Origin: Ilex aquifolium
Lineage: Eukaryota; Streptophyta; Magnoliopsida; Aquifoliales; Aquifoliaceae
NCBI GenBank assembly: GCA_951799425.1
Contig: OX637402.1
Span: forward strand, 34,498,492 to 34,562,491
DNA length: 64,000 bases
Direction: 5' to 3'
Below the pieces are notes generated by a model, which was not told where the DNA came from, searched no databases, and worked only from the letters and a program-made list of their open reading frames with translations. A program made the position numbers and the translations under genes. Positions 46,395-58,500 of this stretch are shown piece by piece; the stretch's first letter is position 1; every line of letters begins with the position of its first letter.

Positions 46395-49300
46395 ATGGTT
46401 GATACCGCCACGTCCAGGAAGAGACAAAGAAGACGACGGGCGGATAGTTTAGGCCATACAGATGTAGAAGTATGTTATACATCCTTACATTTAGTTATGG
46501 AGAAAATTATGCATATGCATCATTAGTTTATTCAACTTGACATGTGCCGTTCCGTATTAATTGTTCAATTACTTAATGTGTACAACATTATGTGGGGACC
46601 AGATGTTCACCTAAAAGACTCAAAAAATTCGCATCAAATCTAAATGCCGCACAAAAACAAGCCATCATCGAAATTGGCTTGGGAGGATTGCTGAACATAG
46701 CATGCACATATATCAGGCATGATTTGTGTGCATGGTTGGCTGGACGATTTGATCCCCAGCGTTGTGCTTTCAATTTGTATGGCAAATGGGCGAAGTTCAG
46801 CCCCCAAGATGTAACCTACATACTAGGTTTGCAATTTTCTGGGACAAATGTCGTCACCACGGGTACAAAGGACAGCATTAATGACCTTTGTACGTCTATA
46901 TTTAACGGACAACCGGAGGTATCTGTGAAACATTTGTCGGAGCGCCTTAGTTCAATCACAGATGCCTCTAACGATTTTATAAGGCTGTCTGTTTTATATA
47001 TTATTGCTTGTATGCTTCGTCCAACAATGAGAATAACAATAAGTGTTGCTGCATTACACTCTGTTGTTGATGTGCCTTCATTACGACATACAAATTGGTG
47101 CAAGTTCGTATTTGATGGAGTCCTCGAAGGCATTACAAAATTTCAAGCATCCGGTCGGGGATCATTGGGTGGCTGTCTTGTTGTTCTGATGGTAAAGCAC
47201 TTATACAGGACGTGTTTGTTAATGTGTATGTTGTATACCAATGGTAAATAGTGTGTTATGGTCTTCAGTTTCTGTTGTATGCAAGTTTTTTATCTTGAAC
47301 GAGTTACACCGAGAGGGCAAACCATCATTCCTATGGTTTTTCGTGAGGTACCCCGAATTGTAGAGTGGGGTGACAGCGATGTCAGTAAAAGAATGAATGA
47401 TATCTTCAATTGTGGCGGGTTCAATCTGAAGGAGGTATACATTTTCTAATTACATGAATTTTTCCAAATGCACTGTTGTATGGTATAGTCTTACATAGTA
47501 TTTGACAAGAATGGGTGATTACATTCATTTTATGTATGTAGTTGGATGTTTTTGTGGAGGAGGAGATCATTGATGATGCACTTGGTACTGCATCCCAGCA
47601 AGCAGTGTCTGACGTATGTACATATACCATGTATAATCTATATATTTCCCGAATAAACATAATATTTGTCTGCAAATATTTGACTGTACTGTGAATTATT
47701 ACGTATGTTGTTTTTAGGATTTGCGGATAAGAGTTGGAAGACTTGTGGTTCTTGCAGAGCGCATGGAAAAAAAGTTTGATACTTTTGCATCAAACTGCAC
47801 AACTACATTGTCTGTGATGGATAAACGACTGGGTGATATAGGACAGCTGATGTCAAAATTTCTTGATAAATCGGGGAATGCGAAGGATGTCAGACATGAA
47901 ATGGGGGGAAATAAAGAAGAAGATGAAATTGATCTGACGAAGTTGTGTATTAAATCCGTTGTACTGGTGCAACCTTAAATGTGTTGTTCATTGTTTAACG
48001 ACATCCATTACTGCTTACTTGTTGACGTGAACTGACAATTGCGAACTTTATATTTTAGGTTGATTTGGATGATCCACATGCTGTAGAGGAACACCAACCA
48101 TATGAAGTATGATATATTGATTTGTTATATTAAAAATTGAACATGTATTTTCAGGTGAGTGTCATTTTGAATGAATTATACGCTAAATTGCGCTGTAGAA
48201 GGCAGATGTGGTGTTCCCAAGAATAACTCATATCGATGATGATGTGGAACGCGCAATCTACCTTTACATATTTGACAAACACTTGCCATCTGAGTATGTG
48301 CCGTTTTAATTTTATTTTGGCCCAGCCCATTATGCTTAACGTGTGTGCTAGTTTTATCGTTTTCCAATGCACCTGTGCATAAAATTAATGCAGTTTTGTT
48401 TACGTATAGTGAGTGTATGGTATCAGTTGGTGACCATGCTGCAGGCACGAGGGAGGTGTTACAGACCCTTGCCTCGAACCAATGGCTGAGTGGAATTGTT
48501 TGTGAAATTTAATTTTTTGACTGTTATTGTTGATACGTTATGAGAAAGAAACTAAAATATCGTGTAAACAATGTTATTAGGTAATTGATATGTGTGCCTG
48601 CATCGCTCCGCAAACGGGACGATGGTACTGTAAGTATATGTTTTCATCATTTATGCACAATTTTTAGTTTCATTATGCAATTAAAAGTTCGGGTCATGTG
48701 AAAAACAAATTAATGTGTGTTTGCTCGTGACTGTATGCAGCAACAAGCCATGGGAATGCAGGAACAACCAATGTCACGCCGCAGCACCCGCAGTCAAGGT
48801 GCAAGGGTAACTAAAAAAAAAAAGAATTTTAGTCGCCTTCCACTCCCTGATTTTACAGCAACTACAAAGGTAGTCTGTATTGGTTTAATGCGTTTTCTAA
48901 TTCAGTTTGCACGTTAGTCTATATTATGAAGTATTGTTTGTTTGTATGTAGATTTATATCCCAATGAACGATGAAAAATCACATTGGTATCTAATTTTGG
49001 TGGATATAGAGGAGAAACAAACATTCATACTCGACCCTCTGCCAAATCCAAAAAGAAACAATATTCGACTCACAAATGCGAATAGAGTTGTAAGATACTT
49101 ATTGTTTTCATTTAGCATATGATACTTGTCAACAACTTTGTGTATTTGGCCAATTACATTCAAAACTGGTTTTGTAGATTTAGGTGTTGGACGACATTCT
49201 TGCAACTAGGGCGGCCGATTTTAAACACAAATTGCGCACGTTCCAGGTTGTTAAACCAGCATGGATGCCCAAACAAGACAATGGTTTTGATTGCGGAATT

Positions 49301-49564
49301 TTCGTTGTGAAGATGATGCAATCATCACATTTGGGGCAAGGTTTTACAGTAAAGGTGAATAACAATAAATATTCCGTGCTGACCTTGCCGCATATCTTTA
49401 ACAGTAAAACAAAAAAAAAAAAAGTTTTATGTGTAATGTTTATAGTTTGTTAAATGCAGGGTAGGAGTAAAGACATTCGAACGGAGGTGGCTATTAACTT
49501 GGTCACCGCTGAGGAGAACAATTTCAGAGATAAAATCATACATATGGCACTACACACACCTTGA
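46395..49564 (+). CDS. Ulp1-like (C48) protease with plant-mobile-type N-terminal region
   Basis: About 13 exons, among them 46395-46469, about 46595-47191, 47542-47613, 48952-49089, 49184-49354 and 49460-49564. Exon 1 is short and very basic (RKRQRRRRA, NLS-like). The second exon carries a conserved region of the kind found upstream of Ulp1 domains in plant transposon proteins (LCAWLAGRFDPQRCAFNLYG, then DVTYILGLQF, then GCLVVLM). Middle exons are acidic and linker-like. The C-terminal peptidase keeps the C48 residues: His in KSHWYLILVD (48982), Asp in ILDPLP, Gln in PKQDNG and Cys in FDCGIFV (49292). Ulp1/ULP enzymes remove SUMO; the substrate here is unknown. The exon 1/exon 2 acceptor is not clear, so the 5' structure may be damaged. 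Convergent with the gene at 51917-55926. Confidence 0.8.
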
Positions 49565-51916
49565 CGTGTGTATTGGTTCATTTGAGAGTCGATGAAGACA
49601 CATGTATCTGATGGTGGTGGCCAAATTGATTACATTCATATGTTTTCTTTCATATGTACATTTACAGTTTTAGACAGATGTATATACGGTTATGCACATT
49701 TTAATCAATATTGAATTGAATTTCTAACGTTGGATCTGTATTTAGGCAGATGCATACAAACAAATCAAGTATACTATATTTTGACTTGCAGAAATCACAT
49801 TATTTAAGAGTTTGACAACGTGCTCATATGAACATCTATCTATGATTGCAACGTAGCAACTGCCTGCCTCAGATTTTCAGTGGCGATGTGATAGGTGTCA
49901 ACAGACCGTTTATGAATGTGATTATAGGTATATTCTCCTTTTCCAGTTACAGGATCACACTGGCTTGACATGGGTAAACTTTAAATGCAATATATTTGGC
50001 CGTTGACATGACATATTGTCATTGTAGTAATGTTCATCCAGATTATGGAAGTGGCAATGTAGATGGCAGATATGGTGGTGTGCCAAAAGGTTTTACATTC
50101 ATGGTGTCTAATCGAAGTGAAATTAAATTTTTTTAACAGTGCTGTGATTCTCCCTTCTTTGTGTACAGGGAGGCTAATGATGGTAGCTGCCTTATTTTGG
50201 CTTATTGATCCCCATTAAGTCTGGTGGCCTTTGTGTTTTTCCATCTGCAGGTATTCTGCCATTGGATTGATACATGCTTTTGCAGCAAGATACACCTCAG
50301 GCCTACTGTAAACATTAGGAGGTTGTGTTAATTGGCCGGCATGTGTTTTCTGTGGATTCAACATGTATCATGGTCTGTTGTACAGAAGGTGGGTGCTGGT
50401 ATGCTGATGATCTGGACTGCAGCAGCTGAACATGAATTTTTTTAACGTCTTTGATTGTAACAGTTTGCTTGTTTTTGTGAAGCTGTAACTGTTTTCTGTT
50501 GTAATATGTTGGGGATTTTTTTTATTCTTGTAATTTGGGAGGTTAATTAATAAAATATGTCTATAATTTTGACTTATTTATAGACGGTATATTATGACAA
50601 TGGTAAGGTAGATCAATAGGATAAATTCATGTGTCAGACATGGTTGATGATATCCTGCAAATCAATGCATTTCTCTTTAGCTAGTAACAAATTTATGGCA
50701 TACTGGTGGTGTGAATGTTCGCATGATGCATTTGTGCCGGTTATTGCATGTGCCACTGGTTGTGCAGCGGATCATAGGTGTCAAGCTCTCTGTTTAGGGA
50801 CTTAACAGCTGCCTATCCGGCTTTATCTTCGACCACTGAAGCAGAGTCTCTTCGTTGATTTTTTAACGAAAGATCAACAGTCTGTTAAAGAGGCAGGGCT
50901 TCATATTGATAAGGAGAATGCCTTATCTGCTGACTTTTCATGTTTCTTTATCAGACTTGCTCGTTGCTCAATAATTATCAGCTGAGCTCTCAGCTGACGT
51001 CTCAGCTCAGTTGAATTATGTGTCTCCCACCTTCAGAAAGCTGATGAAGTGGATTACGCCTGCTTCCTACAATGGGTGTTTTCAGCTGCCTATGATTTTC
51101 ACTGGAGCACATTTATTACATATAGGCCATTAATTTCTGATTGTTTTGTCTGAATTTTTTGGCAGATTGTGGTTTAATTTTGGATACTCATACTGTAATA
51201 ATGATTTGGTTAATCCATTGAAGGATTAAAGCCAACTCCCACACTTTAGAACATTTTTGTTCTTTGCTTCTTGTAAAGTCTTCAATTTTTTGGAATAAAT
51301 TTCCTCTTTTACACAAAATTTTTTTTTATATATTTACGTCAAAAAAAATTTAACAACACGTGTTTCTCCGCATCCAATAAGACGCGTATGAAGTATTCAC
51401 ACGGAATGACTTGACTCACATCAAACCCACTGCAAACTTTTTCATTACCGACAGATATACTAGCTTTTGACTGCACAGATCTGAAAAAGTAACATTGATT
51501 AAATATTCTATTCATTATAGCTATATTCACGGTTATTACCCATATGTAGTAGCTTTTGACTTCACACATGAAAAAAGTAAAAGTGATTCAAGAATGATTT
51601 TTTGACATATTATATTTTCTTGAAGGATTAAAGCCATCATCTTGGCTAAGATATTTGTTGTTAACAAGTGTTGCTTCTTGGTATTTTGGTTCTACTCAAT
51701 AACATGTATCTTTTCCTTAAAACTGTCCACATTGTATTCCAGTATATAAATACCGACTACATAAGCACATTTCATTCACCAATAAATATTGTATTCCAAT
51801 AAATATATCATGCCTATCAAAGCACATTCCAGATCTCAGGCAACTTTGTATTCCAATATATACATCCCGTCTAACAAAGCACATTGTATTCCACTATATA
51901 CATACCGAACCCATTC
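49565..51916. other. Region between the two convergent Ulp1 genes
   Basis: No credible ORF. It contains transcript-tail-like text ending near 51310 that is shared with 38020-38115 (GAAGGATTAAAGCCA, TTGTTCTTTGCTTCTTGTAA), and a further partial copy at 51620-51690. At 51740-51905 a short phrase, TTGTATTCCA(A/C)TATATAC, recurs four times. Confidence 0.45.
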
Positions 51917-54900
51917 TCACATTCCTGCTAATATACTTCTACATTTCCCCGTTTCTATCCCTCGTTCTCGCGCCTTATGTATGAGTTTGTTGCGAACTTT
52001 GTTGTCAGCGTGAGTAGCTAATGAAAACGTAAAGTTCATCCGCATTTCATTCGAATCTTCCTGCGATAACATGATACCACCTTGTTAACAAAATGCGATT
52101 ACATGAGGGATATAAACAAATTATAGAATTACAAGCGCGACATGTCGTAGGTTGCCTATGTTATATATTTCACCTTAATGCTAAAGCCTGGACAAAGCAC
52201 TGGAGCAAGGATCATCTTGACAACAAACATTCCACAATCATATGCATTCCCCTGACGTGGGGCCCAAGACGGTGCGGACAAAGTGAATGTTCCCAAATAA
52301 GGTTGGTAGTTATGCTGTGTAGCTTCAAGGACATCATCTAATTCAAAGACCACATTATGCACAACATTCAGCCGAGTTGAAATATCGTCACCAGGAAGCG
52401 GGTCCAACAAAAGAGCTTTCTGTTCAGTTACGTCAATGACGCATAGATACCAATGGGAGTTGTTCTCGTTGATCGGGATGTATATCTAAATTTGTTTACA
52501 CATCAATACATTGTTAATAAGCGTGGATCAATGTAACTAATGTTAGACCATAATTAATCAAAAGGATTAATTATATGGTTAATACAGACCTTGTCACAGT
52601 ATGTAAAATCTTTTATGTACTTCCCATTCGCAGCACACATGGATTGAAGCAAAGCTTTTTTACTTGCACTGTCAGCCGTTCCAGCACGAGCCAGTGCCTG
52701 TTGCTAAATACAACAAACAAATTTATAATCAACATATTGTATGTATTATATTTTTTTTTAAAAATAAAATAATTAGGTCCTACAAATAAACACAAGTTTA
52801 TTACCGAGAACCACGTGGGTAGATACCACCTCTCTAACCCAGTTTTTGGATTTGTCTTATCTTCATTAGATAACAAATTGTGCGCCAAATCCACAACCTG
52901 TGACAGTCATTGAAAAAATACAAAAGTAAATTGCCAGTGGTTTAAGTTATGGTACCGACATATGGATAAAACTTGAAAAAAATAAAAATTTGTTCCTAAT
53001 TTTCCAACCGAATCAAGTAACCACTGCTTTGGTAATAGTGTCATGAGACAGTGGCGTCCAGCATGGTCATGTTCAAACCTAATTAAATCCTCTCTGTTTG
53101 AAAAAAAAATGTAATATTACACAAAAATCCGGTAAGCATACAAATACTTTCACTCACATAGTAATTAATTTTTTAAATTGTATCAATTGGTACATTAAAA
53201 ATAAAGATACATCATGTCAAGATTCTTGTCAAATATGTAATTCAGAATCAATTGCTTATCTTCAGGATACAGTATGTCTACATTTGCATATTCCTCAACG
53301 TGCTGTGGAATACCCAAAGTAGAATCTGAAATCTGTTTCCCCAATCTGTGTCATTAAACTACCATTCAAGTTTGTCACATAATCAATAATGTAAAAAACC
53401 TTACCTTATGAATTTCAGCAACTGATGCACTTGTACAAGACAATTTCGATGCCTTGTTGTCATAACAATTCATGTTGTAACCGCCCTGTGGATAGATAAT
53501 TTGAACATAAAGATATACAAAACCTTGGATAATAATAATAACTGATGTCAGAACCTTGGGCATTATTTCTTTATGAATGGAATTGTCCATTTCTTGAATG
53601 TGATCCGGGGGATTATTCACCTCCCCCTTGCCCTCTTTGTTATCATCCTTCTTCACCCAACGATTCTGTGGTTAAAGGGAGTAAAATATAAGTGAGGATA
53701 ACGTATAATGTACTTAATTAATACAGTAAGTTTGATGTATGTTATACCTTTGGTTGTTCATATGGTGAAATCACATATTTGCTTGGCCTCCGTTTAGAAT
53801 CTCTTCTTAGCTGCATTGGTGGGAACGATGTTTGGGTGCATGAGTAAGAAGCCTCTTGCATGTCACCAACGTCATTATGTTTGTAACCGTCATTGTCAGT
53901 ATTCACTGGCCGCCGTCATGCCTCCTGAAATGGTTTTGGTGGTGGGGTGTGGATAGCGGCAATGGGTGTCCAAATCCGGTAGTCCACATCCACTTCATTC
54001 CGGGAATTGGCATTTACACCTTCATTCAAGTCAATTTTATTTTTTTTCTCATCAACTTCTCCGACAGCAGCAGCATTCTCTATGTCTTGGTAATTTGATG
54101 GTTTAGGAAACGATCCACCCATGAACATTTGCATCATGTTAACCATTGACCCCACCATGCCAGTAAGGTTAACAATCGCATTCTCCATCTTAACCATTTT
54201 GGCCTCCCATTCCTACACATTTACACAATTAATCACGTGTCCTAAACTTATTATAAATCAATGTGATTTCAGTATCATGGTATATACGTACCGGTGGTTT
54301 TTCATCTGATGTCAAAATAGGTTGCTTTACTTCATGGGTGGATCGTTTACTAAGGCTTACTGTAGCGACTGCTTGGAGTTTATTCATGGTGTCGTCCAAA
54401 ACTTTGCAAGTAACTTCTTGACATGCTAGTCGTTTGGACTTCTTCAACATGCTTACATGTTTCTTAATTTCCTTATCCCCCCATGCAGCAATTCGAGGGA
54501 TGCTCCTACATGGCGGTTGTTTAACAAACACCGCTTTGGGTGTGACCCGCTCTAGATATACTATCTACATTAAAAAATTAAACGAGGTCATTCAGTAAAA
54601 GTTTTGTGAAACAAGCACAACATAAAAATACTAAACAAAAAAAATGATACCTTACCATAAGAACAAGTAAACATCCACTAACATTTTTATGATGACGTGT
54701 TTGATATTTTCGTACCCCTTCAACCATACCATCAAATACAAATTTCGCCCAATTTCTCGTCCCTATAGAAGGAAAGTCTACAACACTGTGAAGATACCCG
54801 CTGCTAATTGAAGTACGCATGGTTGGGTATAGAAGATGTCCAATAAGAAATAGCACAAAATATATCCTAAACTCATCCGAAACCACTTTAAGTACACAAA

Positions 54901-55926
54901 GTCTCTCACTCACATGTCTCAACGGGATATCCTTAACGCCATTGAATAATGAATTCCAAATGCCATTAATTCTTTCACTGGGCCCAGTAGTCTCCACGTC
55001 CAAGCCTTCATTTCTCAAACCCATGACACATTCAACATCCATGGCTGATAACTGAATAGCTTCACCGTACACATTTAATGTCAATGACACAGTGTCAAAC
55101 CGTTCAATCAACCATGCACATAAACCCCGCTTCAGTTCCCCACATTTGAGGCTCAACATCCCTCCAAAACCAAGTTCTTTTATTGCAGCTTTCTGCTCAT
55201 CACATAAAAGTTGTATCATTTTTACAATTTTCCCAGGCGAACACCTTGTACCAAGCGTCCCCTTTGATTATTTGTCAAAACATAGACAGAAATGTCAGTT
55301 GGAGAGGTGCAGTAAATGTAAACGATGAATTGTGAAAATTAGCATCGAAATTATATAATTACCCGTACTGTTATTTTCCTAGAATTATCTTTCACACGAT
55401 CATATTCACTCTTCGCATGTATAGACATTTCTTTGTATTTCTCTTTCTCACAATCTGCCATCTTCCTCCATTGGTCAGCCAGTTGTTTAGTCACCTTATG
55501 AGTACAAGTTCAATTGGAAGACATTATTAATTTCACTATTCCAAACAATACTCGCTCGTTGTAACAAAAATTATACCTCGCGTGTCACTTTTTGATCAGC
55601 ATTTCCTTTGATATTCTGCATTTGTTCCTTACTGTAATGGAAGTACAACAAATGCGTACATTATCAAATATACATTAACCACAAAATAATTTTACACTAC
55701 AATACACAAATTTTTCATACTAGAAAAATAGCCATGCAGTAGGTGGACGTTGTGCTTTCAAGTCTTCGACCTTTGTCTCCTGTGACCTCTTCTTCCCCCT
55801 GGAATATGTACCATAATATGAAGTCTGAAATGTGATGATTCTGAAATATTTTCAACAATATAATCATATCTTACATTACAAAAATCGCCAAATTGGACTT
55901 CCCAAGTCTATTGCCTTGCTACTACC
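51917..55926 (-). CDS. HMG-box / plant-mobile-type / Ulp1-like protease fusion gene
   Basis: Minus strand, at least 14 exons; the first exon(s) upstream of 55926 are not identified. Exons 55926-55877 (approx.), 55798-55721, 55631-55577 and 55494-55363 join in consistent phase to encode an HMG box (AQRPPTAWLFFYKEQMQNIK, then ADQWRKMADCEKEKYKEM, then AKSEYDRV), next the region 55261-54656 (GTRCSP, LCAWLIERFDTVSLTLNVYG, GCLLVLM), then acidic and basic linkers, and finally a C48 peptidase ending at TGA 51919-51917. Catalytic residues are visible: His in NSHWYLCVID, Asp in LLDPLP, Gln in APRQGN, Cys in YDCGMFVV. One in-frame TGA lies at 53918-53916 (EA*RR); it may be a real break or an intron edge I placed wrongly. 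The protein would combine DNA bending and SUMO cleavage, presumably in the nucleus. Confidence 0.78.
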
Positions 55927-56570
55927 CTGCAAATAACACATGGTATATAGGTCATATAAATAAGTATATGCTACACATACACTTCTCTAAACCAGTCAGA
56001 CATCCTTCTCAAACACACTCACTCACCAACACATTCATTCACAACTATAACATCATTACCAGTACGTAAATGTTTCCAATTATGACACACACAGAGATGT
56101 CAAACACTGAAAACATACCATTTATAAAAAATAATATTTCATAGATTCACTACTAAGTTGATGATACCTTATTATGTATCTCCTCCTGGTCGTTAATCAC
56201 AACAAGCCGAAACTAAGACAAATGAGGAGGAGTGTACACACTTCTACGTAGACCAATACAAACCTTTTTTGAAATACTGAAAGGGGATACTTATGACCTC
56301 AAACCCATATTGCAAGGAATAAAAAGCTTGTGATGCAGAGGGAGGCACAGAATTCGGAACAAAGAAGATGGAGTCGGATGAATAGGGGAGTGATGATTTT
56401 TTGGAAGATAGAAAGAGGAGACTAGTGAGCTCAATGTTTAGAGGATGGAGGGAGCTGGGTAGTGGTTTTTGGCGGGATTATGGAGGAAATAGGAGGGAAC
56501 TGCTGTAGCTAGTTGTCACAACCTGATTGGTTGGTATGGAAATAAACACTAAACGACGTCGTTCAGCCTG
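55927..56570. other. 5' region of the HMG-Ulp1 gene
   Basis: Probably holds the leader and first exon, reading leftward. A segment ending with GACCAGGAGGAGATACATAA then TAAG/GTATC (56163 side) looks like an exon-donor border, but I cannot assign a start codon. Host-like GC content compared with the flanking repeats. Confidence 0.35.
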
Positions 56571-57001
56571 GGAAAAAAATTAACTTCCGATTGATCAAAC
56601 TAATATACGATCGATCGAATAGTTTCAGCCTACCACATTTAACCCGCTAATATGAGGGACTGAAACACCATTCTTCTTCTACAACACCTCTACATTGATC
56701 TATCGCAAAATAAATGATCGATCATGAAGTGGCAAAAGGTTAATGATAGATCGAATAACTAAGTGATCGATCACTAACTTTCAGAATGTGACCAATTTAG
56801 ATCTATCTAACTGATCGATCACTACAATTTGATCGATCGTTAACTTGTTCATATGTACACGATCGATCATTATTCAGTGATCGAATAATCCATTACAATA
56901 TTTGATCGATCTAATATATTTATGATCGATCTTATATTAAATTAAATTATATTTAATATTTTAATTAAATAAAATTACATGAATTAATTAAAAAATTAAA
57001 T

Positions 57002-57284
57002 TACATGAAATAGATCGATCAAACATAAATTAAGATCGATCATACTGTCACAGTTGTTTCAATCAGAGTTTTAAAAGTACTGTGGCGTTCTGATCGATCG
57101 TTTTCAAAAAATGATAGATCAAATAAGTATTCTGTGATGGATCAAATTCGAGTTTTGTACATATTTGATCTATCATTTTTTTATACGATCGATCAGACCG
57201 CCACAGTACTTTTAATCTCTGATTGAAACAACTGTGACATTCTGATCGATCAGAATTTATGTTTGATCGATCTAATTCATGTAA
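57002..57284. repeat. Large near-perfect inverted repeat (hairpin)
   Basis: Arms of about 120 bp: 57002-57125 and 57160-57284, with a loop of roughly 35 bp. Left-arm landmarks TAGATCGATCAAACATAAAT, CACAGTTGTTTCAATCAGAG and AAAAGTACTGTGGCG have inverted partners in the right arm. No equivalent was seen in the left terminal region. Confidence 0.88.
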
Positions 57285-57309
57285 CTCGATTTTCCTCCAT
57301 CACAGAATA

Positions 57310-58500
57310 CATATTAATCGATCGAACAAATAATATGATCGATCATGAACCATTAAATATTGTAAAAAATACCATTGATTTGGTAAATGCTTCCCCCCAT
57401 TAGTTGTAAATATTCCCATAAAAGTGATAAATGATCCATTCAAGTTGTATATATTATTGGATATCCATTACTTACGAACACACCTGAGTGCCATGATCGA
57501 TCGAACATATAATATGATCGATCATGGACCATTAAATATTGTAAAAAATACCATTGATTTGGTAAATGCTTCCCTCCATTAGTTGTAAATATTCCCATAA
57601 AAGTGGTAAATGATTCATTCAAGTTGTATATATTATTGGATATCCATTACTTACGAACACACCTGAGTGCCATGATCGATCGAACATATAATATGATCGA
57701 TCATGGACCATTAAATATTGTAAAAAAATACCATTGCTTTAGTAAATGCTTCCCCCCATTAGTTGTAAATATTCCCATAAAAGTGGTAAATGATCCATTC
57801 AAGTTGTATATATTATTGGATTAGCCATTACTTACGAACTCAACTAACTTCCATGATCGATCGAACATATGCAATGATCGATCATGGACCATTAAATATT
57901 GTAAAAAAATACCATTGCTTTAGTAAATGCTTCCCCCCATTAGTTGTAAATATTCCCATAAAAGTGGTAAATCATCCATTCAAGTTGTATATATTATTGG
58001 ATATCCATTACTTACGAACACACCTGAGTGCCATGATCGATCGAACATATAATATGATCGATCATGGACCATTAAATATTATAAAAAATACCATTGATTT
58101 GGTAAATGCTTCTCCCCATTAGTTGTAAATATTCCCATAAAAGTGATAAATGAGTCATTCAAGTTGTATATATTATTGGATTAGCCATTACTTACGAACT
58201 CACCTGACTTCAATGATCGATCGAACATATGCAATGATCGATCATGGACCATTAAATATTGTAAAAAAATACCATTGCTTTAGTAAATGCTTCCCCCCAT
58301 TAGTTGTAAATATTCCCATAAAAGTGGTAAATGATTCATTCAAGTTGTATATATTATTGGATTATCCATTACTTACGAACACACCTGAGTGCCATGATCG
58401 ATCGAACATATAATATGATCGATCATAGACCATTAAATATTGTAAAAAATATCATTGCTTTCGTAAATGCTACTCCTACTAGTCGTAAATATTCTCATAA
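57310..58500. repeat. 180-bp tandem repeat, six units (right)
   Basis: The landmark ATGATCGATCGAACATA recurs near 57493, 57672, 57853, 58033, 58213 and 58394, about 180 bp apart. Each unit has two GATCGATC sites flanking about 12 bp, then AAATATTGTAAAAAATACCATTG-like text. Related in inverted orientation to 34540-35225. Open frames here are artefacts of the repeat. Confidence 0.93.
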
